The notes under the pieces: generated by a model
What the model saw: only the letters and a program-made list of their open reading frames with translations
Database searches by the model: none
What the model was told of the DNA's origin: nothing
Source: Pyrocephalus nanus
Lineage: Eukaryota > Chordata > Aves > Passeriformes > Tyrannidae
Reading direction: 5' to 3'
DNA length: 64,000 bases
Assembly (NCBI GenBank): GCA_038380795.1
Contig: CM076264.1
Coordinates: forward strand, 7,876,001 to 7,940,000
Translations under genes and position numbers: made by a program
Shown: in pieces, positions 36,867 through 48,760 of the stretch
Position numbering within the stretch: the first letter of the stretch is position 1
How the letters are laid out: the number at the start of each line of letters is the position of its first letter

Positions 36867-36889
36867 TAACTTTATATCTCTGTGTGGCA

Positions 36890-37032
36890 TATCCATCTTT
36901 GTGTAAGCGCAGCTTAGCAATAATGAAAACATCCCTGAATTATCAACACTGTTCACAGCACAAATCCAAAAACTCAGCCCCATATAAGTACTGCGAAGAA
37001 AATTAGTTCTACCCCAACCAAAACCAGCAAAA
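36890..37032 (-). mobile_element. LTR fragment of the 2373-2926 type
   Basis: GTGTAAGCGCAGC, AAAACATCCCTGAATTATCAAC, CAGCACAAATCCAAAAAC and GAAGAAAATTAG...CCCAACCAAAACCAGCA match the start (reverse strand) of the bird LTR family seen at 2373-2926. Only about 140 bp remain and LTR B adjoins it. Confidence 0.65.
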
Positions 37033-37139
37033 AATTTTTTTTTTTTTGTTTAAACATCTTAATTGCCTCTGACCATTATTTTAAAATAGAAGATAGCAGC
37101 TAAAGTTTTAAAACAACAGAAAGTCAAGCAGTTGCTGCA

Positions 37140-37470
37140 GTTCATTATTAGCTTGGAAGAAAACGGAGCAGCGACTATTTCCCTAATTGTCCTTAAAGTC
37201 ATTATTACATATGCAAGTACAATTTGGTACTCTCCAGAGTCTTTCCCTCATTACACTGTGTGATTCAGTAAATTACACGATTGTGATTAGTGCGGCAATG
37301 GGTGTCCAAGTGGTATCAGGCAACTACAGGGCTCCTTTTGCGGAGGTCAATTTAATTACATTGTGCATGACAGAAACCAGGCCAACTGAGTATTGCCTTT
37401 GCCACCAGCAATTGACACCTGAGTGTTAATGAGCTGGTAATTAAGAGCTGGCACAGACAGGCACATTTTA
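37140..37470. promoter_or_regulatory. Candidate conserved non-coding element
   Basis: Repeat-free and less AT-skewed than its flanks, with several CpGs kept and many homeodomain-type words (ATTATTAGC, GTAAATTACAC, TAATTA at 37353-37358 and 37438-37443). This is the look of a developmental enhancer near a neural gene. No reading frame is convincing. Conservation cannot be judged from one sequence. Confidence 0.3.
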
Positions 37471-38490
37471 GTGTTTGGGACAGGGATTACCATATGCTTC
37501 AATGTCTCTATGCTAAAAGCCTGAAGTTATCCATTTTCTAAAAGATACGGGATTTTAAAATTTAGGGAAATTCTGGCATTTGCAAATAACAAGCAAGAAA
37601 ACACTTTTAATCAGGACTGAATGCTGCCTGTCATAAACTTCTGAGAAGTCCTCTCTTTCTACTTGTAATCATTTTGCCAGGCTTTTATTTTTTGTAATAC
37701 ATATTCACCAATACATGCTCACACCGGAATTGCCTATAGTCAAAGGGATGTTTTAAAGTAGCATTGTTATTAATTTTACTACTGTCATTTGGCTGAGAAA
37801 AATTTAATCAGAGCTGAACCTGTATTGAAAAATCTTTCTTACAGTTTAGAAATTAATGCAATAGCTTTCTCAAAGAAAAGAAAAACCAAAGTTGGTAAAC
37901 ATTAACAGACACACCTTTTATTACTGAGGGACTATAAATACAGAAATGTTAGTTGTACATTTCCTGGGGATTTTTTGACTGATTTCCCTAAGTTGTTACA
38001 CTACCCTTGCCATTATTAAAATGAAGTCTTGTGTTCTGGTCTCTTCACAACATAGCTTCATAAAGAAGTCATGTATCTCTGCATTTCTGGATATCCGGGA
38101 TGCAAGTTTTTGAATCTTTGGTGTCACTATTAATATTAGTTTTAACTTTTTGAGAGGATTTTCTCAGCCAAAGAATGATTACCAGGCTCTTCCTAGAAAA
38201 AGAGAAAGGCACAGGTTTGTCTGTGTCATGTTACCAAGGAAGGGTGGAATGGCTGGCTGCTTTTGCAGAAGGTAGTGGGAGAGGCAAATGGCAACTCTGC
38301 TGAGATGGCTTTCCTAGTGCCTTTATGCTCCTCTGAAAACAACCTCTACAGACTGTCCAAATTTAAGAAGAAAGAAGATGATGAAGGAGGCTGATCTTAA
38401 GGAGAACTGAAAAGTGACTGGCATGAAGGAGATTGTGATGAGAAGCTGGGAGGGGGGAGGTGGGGAACGAGACTGGAAAATTAGAAAGAA
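37471..38490. other. Intergenic, nothing recognised
   Basis: AT-rich, without recognised repeats or genes. Confidence 0.55.
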
Positions 38491-38648
38491 AAGCTGTGTG
38501 GTAAGGAAACCAACTCTGAAACATAATCCCAGAAACATAAACTACAGAAGCCTAATTCCCAGAAAACATAATCCCAGGAAAATAAGAGTGTTGGAGAAGG
38601 AGAAGCTGTGTGGTAGGTAAACCACCTCTGGAAAATAATCCCAGAAAA
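38491..38648. repeat. Imperfect tandem duplication, 112-bp period
   Basis: AAGCTGTGTGGTAAGG at 38491 recurs as AAGCTGTGTGGTAGGT at 38603, and both are followed by AAACCA.CTCTG and ATAATCCCAGAAA. The ATAATCCCAG word itself occurs four times (near 38523, 38553, 38569, 38634), with small changes. Confidence 0.8.
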
Positions 38649-39133
38649 TCAGTACTACCAGCACTCATGGTTATGTTGCCGATAATCCAATTTTAATTTA
38701 TTGTAATGCTCCTCAAGCTCTGTGACTCTTTGCAGCTCAGTGTTAAATTTAAAATCGTATTTTTTTTTTTAACTGTCAGATTTTAAGCCAGGTCCATAAA
38801 CCAAGTAAGGTAAATCAAACACACTCCAATGATTTTTAGCATTTTGATTAGTTTCTTGAGGTTAACTCTGCATGTTCAGCATAAGGAATGTTTATTGGGC
38901 TCTTCAAGGGACCCTGGCTGTGCACCCCGACCTGCAGCAAGCTTTAAAGCCATGGGTCCCTTGTAGCAGCTACAATTATTTCATGTACACAGACCGACTC
39001 AGAGCAGTGGCTTAGACAATTTTCTGGTGGCTTTGCGAATCCACGGAGTGTTCACATCAGGTAAAAAAATGCATTAACTTCACTGAATCTTAGTTGTGGG
39101 ATTTACTCCTAATTTTCTTCTGTGGAGGAGTTT

Positions 39134-39135
<2 letters not shown>

Positions 39136-39163
<28 letters not shown>
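39136..39163. repeat. Poly(T) tract, 28 nt
   Basis: The longest homopolymer in the window. No retropseudogene is recognised on either side. Confidence 0.9.
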
Positions 39164-39167
<4 letters not shown>

Positions 39168-39531
39168 CAGCTGAACCCTCTGCAGGACATGCAGCCGTTT
39201 ATATGCAGATTGCTGTAATTATGCTTTGAAATAGCTTTGAATTCCCAGTGGCTTAAAGGAGAACATGAAAGGGCAAATGTTAGGCTGAGCTGGTGGATAT
39301 GAAAGTGGCACGCGTGTCCGTCTAAAATGAGATGTGGGGACAGACACCTCTATGCAGCAACACCAGGTCTTGACAAGTTATTGAGGGATCTTTGCAGCCA
39401 TAAAGGCCGTCTTGGGTGACACAGGAACACTGCCTGGGGACAGCTTATCATCTTACATTTTCCTTTCTTAATACTGAAAGGTGAGCAGCTGCTAAGTGAG
39501 GCGATAGAAGGAGCCCATCAGGAAAGCTGCA

Positions 39532-39705
39532 ATCCACCACTAAACCATGTCCCTGAGTGCCACAGCTGCATGTTTTTTGAAAACACCTCCAGGGATGGTG
39601 ATTCCTGCCTGTTCCAGTGCCTGATCAACATTTCAGCGAAGAAATTTTTCCTAATACCCAAACTAAACCTCTCCTAGAGCAACTTGAGGCCTTTTTGTCT
39701 TCTAC
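39532..39705 (-). mobile_element. CR1 LINE fragment
   Basis: Reverse-strand CR1: ACTAAACCATGTCCCTGAGTGCC, CACCTCCAGGGATGGTGA, CTGTTCCAGTGCCTGA, AAGAAATTTTTCCTAAT and GCAACTTGAGGCC. Both the 3' tail and the 5' part are missing. Confidence 0.85.
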
Positions 39706-39961
39706 TTTATGCTCTATTGCTGCTATTTTAGCAGCATAAATACATGACGTTGTGAAAGTAGTTCCCTGCCCCATTATTGAATAGCCTATGAAGATTCTTC
39801 CCGTGAATGGAAATACGCCAGGTCCCTTCATAAGTAAATTGTTTTCTCATGTGTATGTTTTAATGCAGCCTGCTAGATTATGAGCATATATATTCCATTT
39901 TTTTCTTAAAATGTGTTCTCTATGGAATTGTTAAGGTGGGGGTTTTTTTACCCTATTCATG

Positions 39962-40271
39962 ATAGGCTATGAGAGTTGGGTTTGTTAATCCTGGAGCACA
40001 GAAGGCTCTGGGGACCTCTTATAGCACCTTCCAGTACCTAAAGGGGCTACAAGGGTTCTGGAGAGGGACTTTTTACAAGGGCATGTAGTGACAGGACAAG
40101 GGGGAATGGCTTTGAACTGAAAGAGGGCAGGCTTAGATTAGATATTAGGAAGAAAATCTTCACTGTGAATTTGGTGTGCACTGGAAAAGTTTGCATAGAG
40201 AAGCTGTGGATGCCCCATGCCTGGAAGTGTTGAAGGCCAGGTTGGATGGGTCATAGAGCAGCTTGGTCTAG
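39962..40271 (+). mobile_element. CR1 LINE fragment, opposite orientation
   Basis: Forward-strand CR1 pieces in order: GGGTTTGTTAATCCTGGAG, ACCTTCCAGTACCTAAAGG, CTGGAGAGGGACTTTTTACA, GGACAAGGGGGAATGGC, GCACTGGAAAAG, GGATGCCCCATGCCTGGAAG and GGTTGGATGG. It resembles the CR1 consensus more closely than the old copies, so it is younger. The 3' tail is lost. Confidence 0.88.
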
Positions 40272-42449
40272 TGAATTTTTCTATCTGGGGCTTTTAAAAA
40301 ACGTAACTTCTAATGACTCTATTAGCACCAGAAAGTCTTCAGGCCCACCCCTTTGTTTAATGAGGAGGTGTGGGATGAGCCGCCCTGGAGGGGCAGGTGA
40401 GGGGAGTGTTTTTAAAGCAGGTGAGGGAAAAAGAAAGGCCTGATGGGGAGTTGAAGCCACAGTCAGGTGGGTCTGGCATAGCTGAGCAGAGTTGGTGGTG
40501 GGCAGGGCACAGGGTGGGGTCTGGGGAACAGAGCCTTGTCAGATGCTGCAGGGCGGGGCAGCATAGCCAAGCTGCTGTGGCTGAAAGCTTGAGCTCTTTT
40601 GAGATGTGTCAGCGTTCAAAGGCAATAAAAACGAGAGTGGCAAGAGAAAATCTGGGCTCATAGGTGGCATCTGGGCTAGAGGTTCCCCTGTCCTTACCTG
40701 AGGCCTCAAAAACCCAGCCAAACCCCAAGAAGACACCAAAACTCCACTGGGATGCTGTAATCAGGGGACTGTCATAGGCTTGGAGCACTGCAGGGAGGTG
40801 TTCTGGAGTGTTACTACAGGTGGGTTTTCTTCCAAAGCAGTATCAAGCATTGAACCTCAGCACTGCGGTGTTTTGTTTTTTTTTTTTGGTTGATAGACAG
40901 AAGCCAACTTTTGTGCTCTGCTTATTGGTATGGCTCTAAAAATAGAGGCGTAATGAATAATGAACCAGAGCTGAGCAGAAAATAACTACTGTGGAGGTAA
41001 TATTTTCAGAATCTTGAAATTCTCTATGTATATTGATGAAAGCCTTTTTTATTTTTTTTAAAGAGTGAAGCAGTAGGAGGTTTGCTTTGGCTAAATTCAG
41101 GCTGAAATCTAAGATTTTAAGAAACTTGCTCTGCTGTGGTAGGGTGGTGGTGATTGTATATAAGCTTTAGAAGTATCCACCCCTTCTTTTTCATTCAACC
41201 TCCATTGAAAACCTCTGCCTTGCTCTAGCCAGTTTGAAGACTTTAATATATAGACCAGTTGAAAACCTTCCTTTTCCTCCAATACTTGAAAATGAACTTG
41301 AACCCCTCATTTCAGAGGCTATAAAGGAACGAAGAGAGGACTGAACACACGCTAGGATTTGGTTGTGCTATAGCTCGATGTGTTTAACTGGTACTATTGT
41401 TGAATTGTTTGGTTTTTGGTATGGCTTGGAAATTGAACAGAAAATTGTGGTAGTTCTGGATGTTTGACACAGGTTTAAATACTTTACAGACATTAGAATG
41501 TTACTCTTGGATGGATAAACTATTTAGAGCAGCTCCACAAACTTTTTTACCATTGTGTCCATAACAGTAAAAGAAAAATCAAACCCAATCTATAAGTATG
41601 TATTTATAAATTATGCATGTGCACTACTGAGCTAATAAATTATGGACATTATAAAACATACACAAATATAGAAATGAAAAAAGATAAGGTAAAGAAAGAA
41701 TAATCCTATTTCCTTCCCCTCTTTCTCTATATTCAAATTCTTCACTGATTATCAGCTTCATGAGGTCAAATATCTTAATTCAAATTCACTGGCAGTGAGA
41801 ACTGAATTATTTGGCTTGGAAATACTTAATGAACTTCGTTATACCCTTTGCTGATACTCTTTGCTATGATTGTTATCTTGCAACTGCTTCTAGAGTTCAA
41901 GTTTTGAGAAGGCAAGGAAAGTTTTAATGAAGTTCTTAGATTGCAGTCATAGCTGAAAACTTGGATATTTTAAGTTTTTTGAAGGGGTCTTGAGATCAAG
42001 ACCTAATAATTTCTGGGAAACTGGACACGAGTTTGAATATTGAAGTTTGAGTATATATTCCACTTTCATTTTTAGGTGCTAGTTCTTTTCTCTGCTGCTA
42101 GCTGTACTTCTGCAATGAAAAAAAAAGTGACAAGAACACCAGGGTGAACAATACATTTTCTTTCCTTTAACCAACAAATTTCTGGCACTAGGAAAAGAAA
42201 GAGCAGTTAATGAGAAGTATGATTTTTCTGATAAGGTCTTGTATCTTAGAATTATTCGATTTGTCTTTTGCTTTTAGTCAAGGAAATATTAAATAAAAAA
42301 AAAGTTGTCCTTGGCCTACCATTTCAGAAAATTTCATGAAAATCCTCATGGAAATGAGAAGGCAGTAGATTGTATATTTTCATTCTGAAAGAGAATCCTT
42401 GCTCCAAGCAGAGGCATAGCTTCACTCAACAAGTCAAATGAAAGTTCCC
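40272..42449. other. Intergenic, GC-richer at 40380-40740
   Basis: The first 450 bases after the CR1 are G-rich (repeated AGGTGAGGG words and open frames on both strands with no known domain). The rest is AT-rich and featureless to my reading. Confidence 0.5.
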
Positions 42450-42690
42450 AGAATCACGAACCCATTAGGGTGGAAAAGGCCTCTGAGATTGGGTCCAACC
42501 TTTGACTGAGCACCACTATGTCAACTATCTCACGGCATTAAGTACCACATCCAGTCTTTTCTTAAGCAATTCCAGAGATGGTGACTGCACCACCTCCCTA
42601 GGCAGCCCATTCCAGTGCTTGACAACCCTTTCTGTGAAGAAATTTCTCCTAATATCCAAGTGTAGCAACTCTAGAGGTGGTTGTGCAGAC
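42450..42690 (-). mobile_element. CR1 LINE fragment, ORF2 C terminus still partly readable
   Basis: Starts at the CR1 tail side (GAATCACGAACCCATTAGGG...TGGAAAAGG). A reverse-strand frame reads [20 protein letters not shown], the CR1 ORF2 C-terminal block, followed by [12 protein letters not shown]. It is 5'-truncated. Confidence 0.9.
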
Positions 42691-43339
42691 AATAATGTAG
42701 TAAAGAACAGATTTACCATGAAGCATGATACTTGCTGCAGACTAATTACTAAAAAAACAACTTTAGGAGAGGTTTAGCTGATATGTTTTAAGATGAGTGA
42801 TTAAGAAGGAATATTTCCATGTTCAGTAACTCATTGGTCCTATAACCTCCTGAGGAACAGCTGTTGTGTTCAGTGTGTACTTTAATGGGCTAAAATCTTA
42901 TGTGCTCTCTTGTAAAATGATATCTTGATGCAAATATGATATAATACTGTTTGAGTCTCTGAGCCTGTTCTCTTTAAAGAAGCATGAAAGGCTTAGGCAG
43001 CCCCCTCTCCAAGTTTTGTTGAGCTCAAGTCTCAGTATGGTTCTGGATTTTGTTTCAACCTAGTCTCTTTCCTTTAAAGTGGGGAAGAAATTTGAATGGA
43101 GGAATGGGAGATAATTTCTTTCAATAGCAAAGATGCATACTTTCAAATTTAAGTTAGAGATACGTGGCCATTTAATTCTTATTATGTAGGGGCAATTGTG
43201 TCTTCTGGTGCATAGAAGTCTTATTTTTCTTTATTTAAGAAAAAGGCTACTTTTAAATTGCCTACAGGTTTCTTTTCTATTTGTAGAGGGTAAGGTTTCT
43301 GAACCTGTCTGATCAAAATAACCTCACTTAATTTGAAAG
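42691..43339. other. Intergenic, nothing recognised
   Basis: AT-rich, no repeat or gene seen. Confidence 0.5.
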
Positions 43340-43930
43340 AAATTGCATTTCAAACTGCTGTTTTTAAAGCACCCGGTTATTGTGGTTGCATACAATAAAA
43401 CTGCTGCTCAAAAGTCCTTTTCTGTGAAAATGCCTTTAATCATGCTGGGGAGAAAATTATTTTCCCGAGTGCTCACTTCTTGCTTAATATTTATCTTCTC
43501 CGCTATTTTTGTGAGGCAAATGTACGTAAACAAACATGCCATTGCATGGTTTAAGAAGGTATTTAATGATTGCAGCCCTTATCCACCCTTTGGATGGTTA
43601 AGAGTACGTTTATATTTTGGGGATGCTACACTGATGGCTGTGTGGGCTGGTATGTTGCATCTCACTCTTCAGTAATTTATTTCTTTGAAAATCAGTGCTT
43701 GAAAGCTGTCTGTGTATAAATGAAGGCATATGCCAAGACTGAAGTTCTTCATTGCTTGCTCTCTTACAAGAAAATAGTAGCAGGTGGGCTGGTAAGTCCC
43801 CCTTGCAGGGTGATGTCTCCAATGAGCTCAGGCCCAAGCCTGCAGATAATTAATTTTGTAATACATTACCAGCAATGGGCTGACTGTGATTAGCCTCAAA
43901 TACACCTGGGGCTTAAGATGCTGACCTGTA
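43340..43930. promoter_or_regulatory. Candidate conserved non-coding element
   Basis: Repeat-free, with preserved CpGs and dense factor-type words: a forkhead site GTAAACAAACA at 43526-43536, AGATAATTAATTTTG near 43840, and GTGATTAGCC near 43890. A 110-codon + strand frame (43343-43675) crosses it, but the translation shows no domain, and the start is only one of several Met codons. I lean to non-coding. Not provable from one sequence. Confidence 0.3.
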
Positions 43931-46900
43931 GCACATGGTATGTTCATCCCTCAAACCTCTTCCTGTTTCTAAAAGATGCAATAGAATAAATGAGCAAATG
44001 TTGTGTTTTGATGACTGAAGTGACACCATGGTAATTTTCTCTTAGACTGATTGGTCTTTTAGGCAGAAGAAATACGCCCCATTCATTCTGATCCTTTCTT
44101 ACCATATTTTAGCAACAATAAACATCTGAGGTCTTGACCCCCTCTGCTTAAATCCCTTTCATCTCTCTCCTATCCTCATTTGCTTTTGCGAAACCATCCT
44201 TCCTTCCACTTTGAGTCATAAGACTAGATTATCTTTGACATGAAAGCTGTTTTCTCTAGTGAGAGGCAAGAGTCACGAGGCAGGTTCATGCCTCCACTGA
44301 TCCACAAACCAATATTTCTCTTGAAACACAGCTGTGTAGGTTAACAAGGTACCCTCTGCAAACTTGCTCAGAAGCATTCAAGGTTGTGAAATGCCTACGG
44401 CTTACTTAGCTTCATCCTTTTGTAGATTGGGATCCACTAGTTTTGTTGATTTTGGTATCTCAGGATACCGCAGTAAACTGTGGTAATTAGTGATTCAGAT
44501 CCTTGGCTACAACCATTTGAAAGAATGTACATGTGTTTGTGTGTGAGTTGCGTGATTTAGGATGTTTCACTCATAACTGTTCCCTGAAGAAATTCGACTA
44601 AAATGCTACTTAATAAATTAGGGTCCATGCTAGGAATTGTACAGCATTCAGAACAGTAGAGGACAGACTTCCAGGTGCTGTTAGGAGCATTCCTCGTTAC
44701 ACTGAACCTCGATTCTCTTGGAACCATAGAACAGTTACATGCTTTTCATCCAGGAAACATGGACTTAGAGGAGTCTGTTTTGTCAGTCCCTAAGACAGAC
44801 AGCCCTGCCTGCTGCTCTGTGACTGCTGGGGATTAAATCACCCCCTGCTCTTTTTTTTGAATCTCTCATGTGTCTGTCTGGGATGGCATTGCCTTCAAGA
44901 TCTGTCACTCCTTTGAAAGCCTGTCTTCCCTCAGCGTTTCACACTCACACATGGCTGGATGATGATTGCTCTTCGGTGCTTCTTGGGGTGAGCTGGGTTT
45001 CAGCTGATGACCAAATTGACTTTTCATGCGCAAATTTGGGCATGACAGTGAAGAATTACTTCTGAGATTTGCAATAAATATGATTAGCAGTTATTGTACA
45101 GCTAGGAGAGAGATGTAAGAAAATTGTTAGTCTAGATGGGGAAGTACATTCTGTTTCTTCCTGTATTGCTATTAGTGAGGTGAATAAGTAGCATCTGCCT
45201 GTGGATCTCTTACATTTTTTTAATTCCAGGAGCAAGTAGGACCGGAGAAGCCCATCTAGTACCAGCATGACTTTGAGTGACTTGATGCATAGTTTCTGTA
45301 AAAGTTAATGGTGGTAGTTTAAAGAGTGTGTCTTTAAAAGGCTTTTCTATGATATATAATCTTTTAAAATTCTCAGTTTACAAAGATAAAATTTATAAAA
45401 CTTTAAAAGTGAAGTTCTTCACAGTGACTATTCCAGACTGACTTTGAGGGAGATGTGCAGAAAACATGAAAGCTAACCAGATAAGTACTAAAGTCTTTTT
45501 CATGGGTTTCATTAGATACCTGATGAAAAATGAGAAGATAACACCTTTTTTTTATATATTTGGTCAGCTGGATTTTGATTAACATGGAAGGGACTAAACT
45601 TTAAGAATAGTGTTGTCCTTGAAAGGAGGAAAAAAGTGGTAAACTTCATTCCCTGCAATATTGAATTTAAATTGTAACTAGTAGTGCTTGCAAAATTGCA
45701 AAACTGGAAGAGTGTGAGAAGAGTATCCTATGTCATTCAGTAAGATAATTTGGATTTCAGAGTGTATTTGCACAGATAGCAGTGCAGCTTTTTAAGAAAA
45801 AAGTTGTCTTATATTCATTCACAGTTAATTCTTAACTCTCTAGACATCTGAGGAACCTAATCCTGCATACAGTTACTTTTTATATTAAATTTGAAGTTCA
45901 GTGTTTCATTTCTGGTATAACTTTATTTCAAAACAATTATATAAAACAAGCTTTAGCTGAATATGATTTGAGCTGCATTGCTTGTGAAGAGCAGAAGGGG
46001 TGATTACTATACCTCAAAACTATGAAAGACTTGTAGTGGACCAAAGAAGGCACAAGTGTGCTCAGAACAAATATTTATATATCTAGCAGTGAAGAAGTAT
46101 TATAGAAGGAGAACAGTTGGGAATTTATTTACGTAACCATAAAACACCTCCTATCCCAGAAAATGCGCTGGACTGAAGGAAGTTGCAAGTTATTTAATAT
46201 GACAGAACAAAAATCTAGCTGCTGCTGAAAACAGAAGGTGAAAACACAGAATGGACGGGTGATATTTAATGAACAGTAGCTGTGTATTATTTAACATCAG
46301 AAAAGGATCCATATAGCCAGATTAAAGACAGATGACCTTTTTAGAGTTTGGTTAACCTTTTGGTCACTTTTGAGAGTTATCACTTATGAAGATAAAGGTC
46401 AAGCTGGAGCTTGGTCTTCATATATTATTTTTTCCTGCAATGAAAGGTATGCCTTTCTGTTCTGCTTTCTTAAGGAGCTGTAGGAGTTGCTCAGTTTAAC
46501 AAGAGTAGGGTGTGGAATGCTTTTATGTTTTTCTAATCCTTGTCAAAATGATTTTGAAGGGGGAATCCTTTTGTACTAAATGGATGGTCCATGATCTTTA
46601 ATCTTTTCAGTATCTTCCTGTTAGTGTAAAAAAAAAATAATAAAAAAATTGTGAGACTGATGCTTCATATAAATTGATGCATTACTTCTGAAATAAATAT
46701 GATTGCTCCAAGTTGCACCAAGTAGTCTTTGTTTCTGGGTGGAAGGAAAGGCAAACCATTGTGCCTAAGAACTCCATAATAAAAACTAGCAATTGTAGTA
46801 CAGTTCTCTGTAGGTTAATAGACATACAGACTTCTAATTAACCAATTGTTTGTGAACATGGCACACTGGTTTATAGCTGCTCCAAAGATGTCCATGGTTA

Positions 46901-47599
46901 GTCCTTTACTAGGAAACCTGTGTAACAGCTGCTAATTCTGGCAGGTTATTGGTTTGCTGTTGGGGTTTTTTTGGTTTTGTATTTCTTTTATTTGCATCCT
47001 GTAGTTCAGCATTTATGCAGAGCTTACTTCAGAGTGCTGTTTGACTAGTTTCAGATTTTAGGTTGCTGTTACATATGGGCAGAATACTTTCTGAATTTTG
47101 TAAGGTTAATTTCATCAACCCTTTCTTAGCTGACATAGTCAGGATCAAAATGAAATGAAGCTTTGCATCTCACAGGAAACAGATGCATATATGACTAAGT
47201 ATCCAAACATTTGTCTTGGTGGTTTCTGTGGAAGTTTAATAGTTCTCTGAATAGCATTCCCAGGGAAGAGAAACTGCAGGTGAGGGATACTAAAGCTGCC
47301 ACTTGTGCTTTTCTTTCTGCCTCTCATGAGAGCAGCAGATAGGGACTGTCATTGGTTTTGAATATATAGATGACAATGTACAGAAAATAAAGAACTGTTT
47401 TATAAGTGCAAATAGGGAAGTATCTGACAGTTTTCTTTTTTTTGTTGTTTTTTTTGTTTGTTTTGTTTTTTCTGGAACTTCAACTTAACATTTGCAGTAA
47501 TCAAATAAGTCTTATGCTAACATTAATTTTGGTGAATGTTTTACGGAATTGAATAGGAAAATAACTCTTCCACCAACCCACTCGTAACACTATGCAGGT
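43931..47599. other. Intergenic, nothing recognised
   Basis: AT-rich, no recognised genes. Open frames are under 75 codons. Confidence 0.55.
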
Positions 47600-47815
47600 T
47601 GTGCTGTTCTGTGTGTAACAAGAAGTGGCCAAGTGAAAGTGCTTCCAGGCTGGTTTATGATACAGGCCAGGATGCCATTGGCCTTCTTGTCCACCTAGGC
47701 ACACTGCTGGCTCATTTTCAGCCAGGGGTCAATGAGAACCTCCAGGTCCTTTTCTGCTGGGCTGCTTTCCAGCCACTCTTTCCTCAGCCTGTAATGATGC
47801 ACGCACTTGTTGTGA
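47600..47815 (-). mobile_element. CR1 LINE fragment (more 5' part)
   Basis: Reverse-strand CR1: GAAGTGGCCAAGTGAAAG, GCCATTGGCCTTCTTG, CACTGCTGGCTCATTTTCAG, AATGAGAACCTCCAGGTCC and TTTTCTGCTGGGCTGCTTTC. These are classic CR1 ORF2 words, and the tail is missing. Confidence 0.85.
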
Positions 47816-48369
47816 CCAAAATATTTTTAACTTGAAATCTTAAACCCCCTCCCCTAAAAACCTGAGCAAACTCAGAAAATCAAACACTTGTAGTATATAT
47901 AACATGAGTAAAAGTAATAGTGGTAGAGGCGTGTTGACTCCTTATAGAATTGAAGACACAATGTGTAATGCATGGATATGGATTTGGAGGTTAAGAATGC
48001 AGGAAGGCCTGAAGGCCACTTGTTCTTGCCTTCACTCAATCATTAACAAGGCTGACTAAGAGAAAGACTTGATGGTCTTTGCACTGCTAGACAAGGCCTA
48101 AGCAAGGATCTTTCTGCCCTGCCACCCTAGAGCTTGCAGCATTCCCTGAGGATGTGCAAAGAATGCATTCCATGGAATTCACACTTGACCAGCTACCCTT
48201 GACCAGCACCTCCCCATCTGGGAGTTGTCTGGGCAATCATGTTATAGTGGTTACACTAACTCTCTGCAAATTGTTCAAGTGTCAGAGTTGCTGGTTTTTT
48301 GGGCAGTGACTTCCAAAATTTTGATGAAAACGCGCATTAATTACTTTTAACTTCATTTAAACTTCTTTC

Positions 48370-48760
48370 ATGATGACTCTTCTGGGGGCTCTCTTGTTCT
48401 TTGCCCTTGCCCTGCTGTAGAAGAGAGTAAATCTCCTCTTCAGCTTCTTTATGCAATGTACAATTTTGTAGGCTACTGCTTTCTCTCCCCTAGTTTTCAG
48501 ATGGCAAACTAATCTACTTAATCCCTTTCTAAAGAAGATTTTCCCATACCTTTGAATATCTGCACAACGTTGTGCATATTTTCTAATTTTTGGATCTTTT
48601 TGAAATGGGATTAATAGTATGTGTGGTCTTTTGGAGAGATCTTGATGATTTTTGGTTTACTGTTCCTTTCCTAAGAATTTCGATCCTTCCATTTCCCTGC
48701 TTTTGAATAGTGAGTTAATTGTAGTATTTTTCCACAATGTTAACTCTCTCCTTAAATTTT
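48370..48760 (-). repeat. Ancient CR1-like fragment
   Basis: CAACGTTGTGCATATTTTCTA, GGATCTTTTTGAAATGGGAT and ACTGTTCCTTTCCTAAGAA appear in the order expected for reverse-strand CR1 of an old lineage. Divergence is high, and limits are approximate. Confidence 0.4.

Noticed and set aside
42525..42719. Reverse-strand 64-codon frame as a host gene
   Set aside because: It is the C-terminal end of CR1 ORF2 in a truncated copy.
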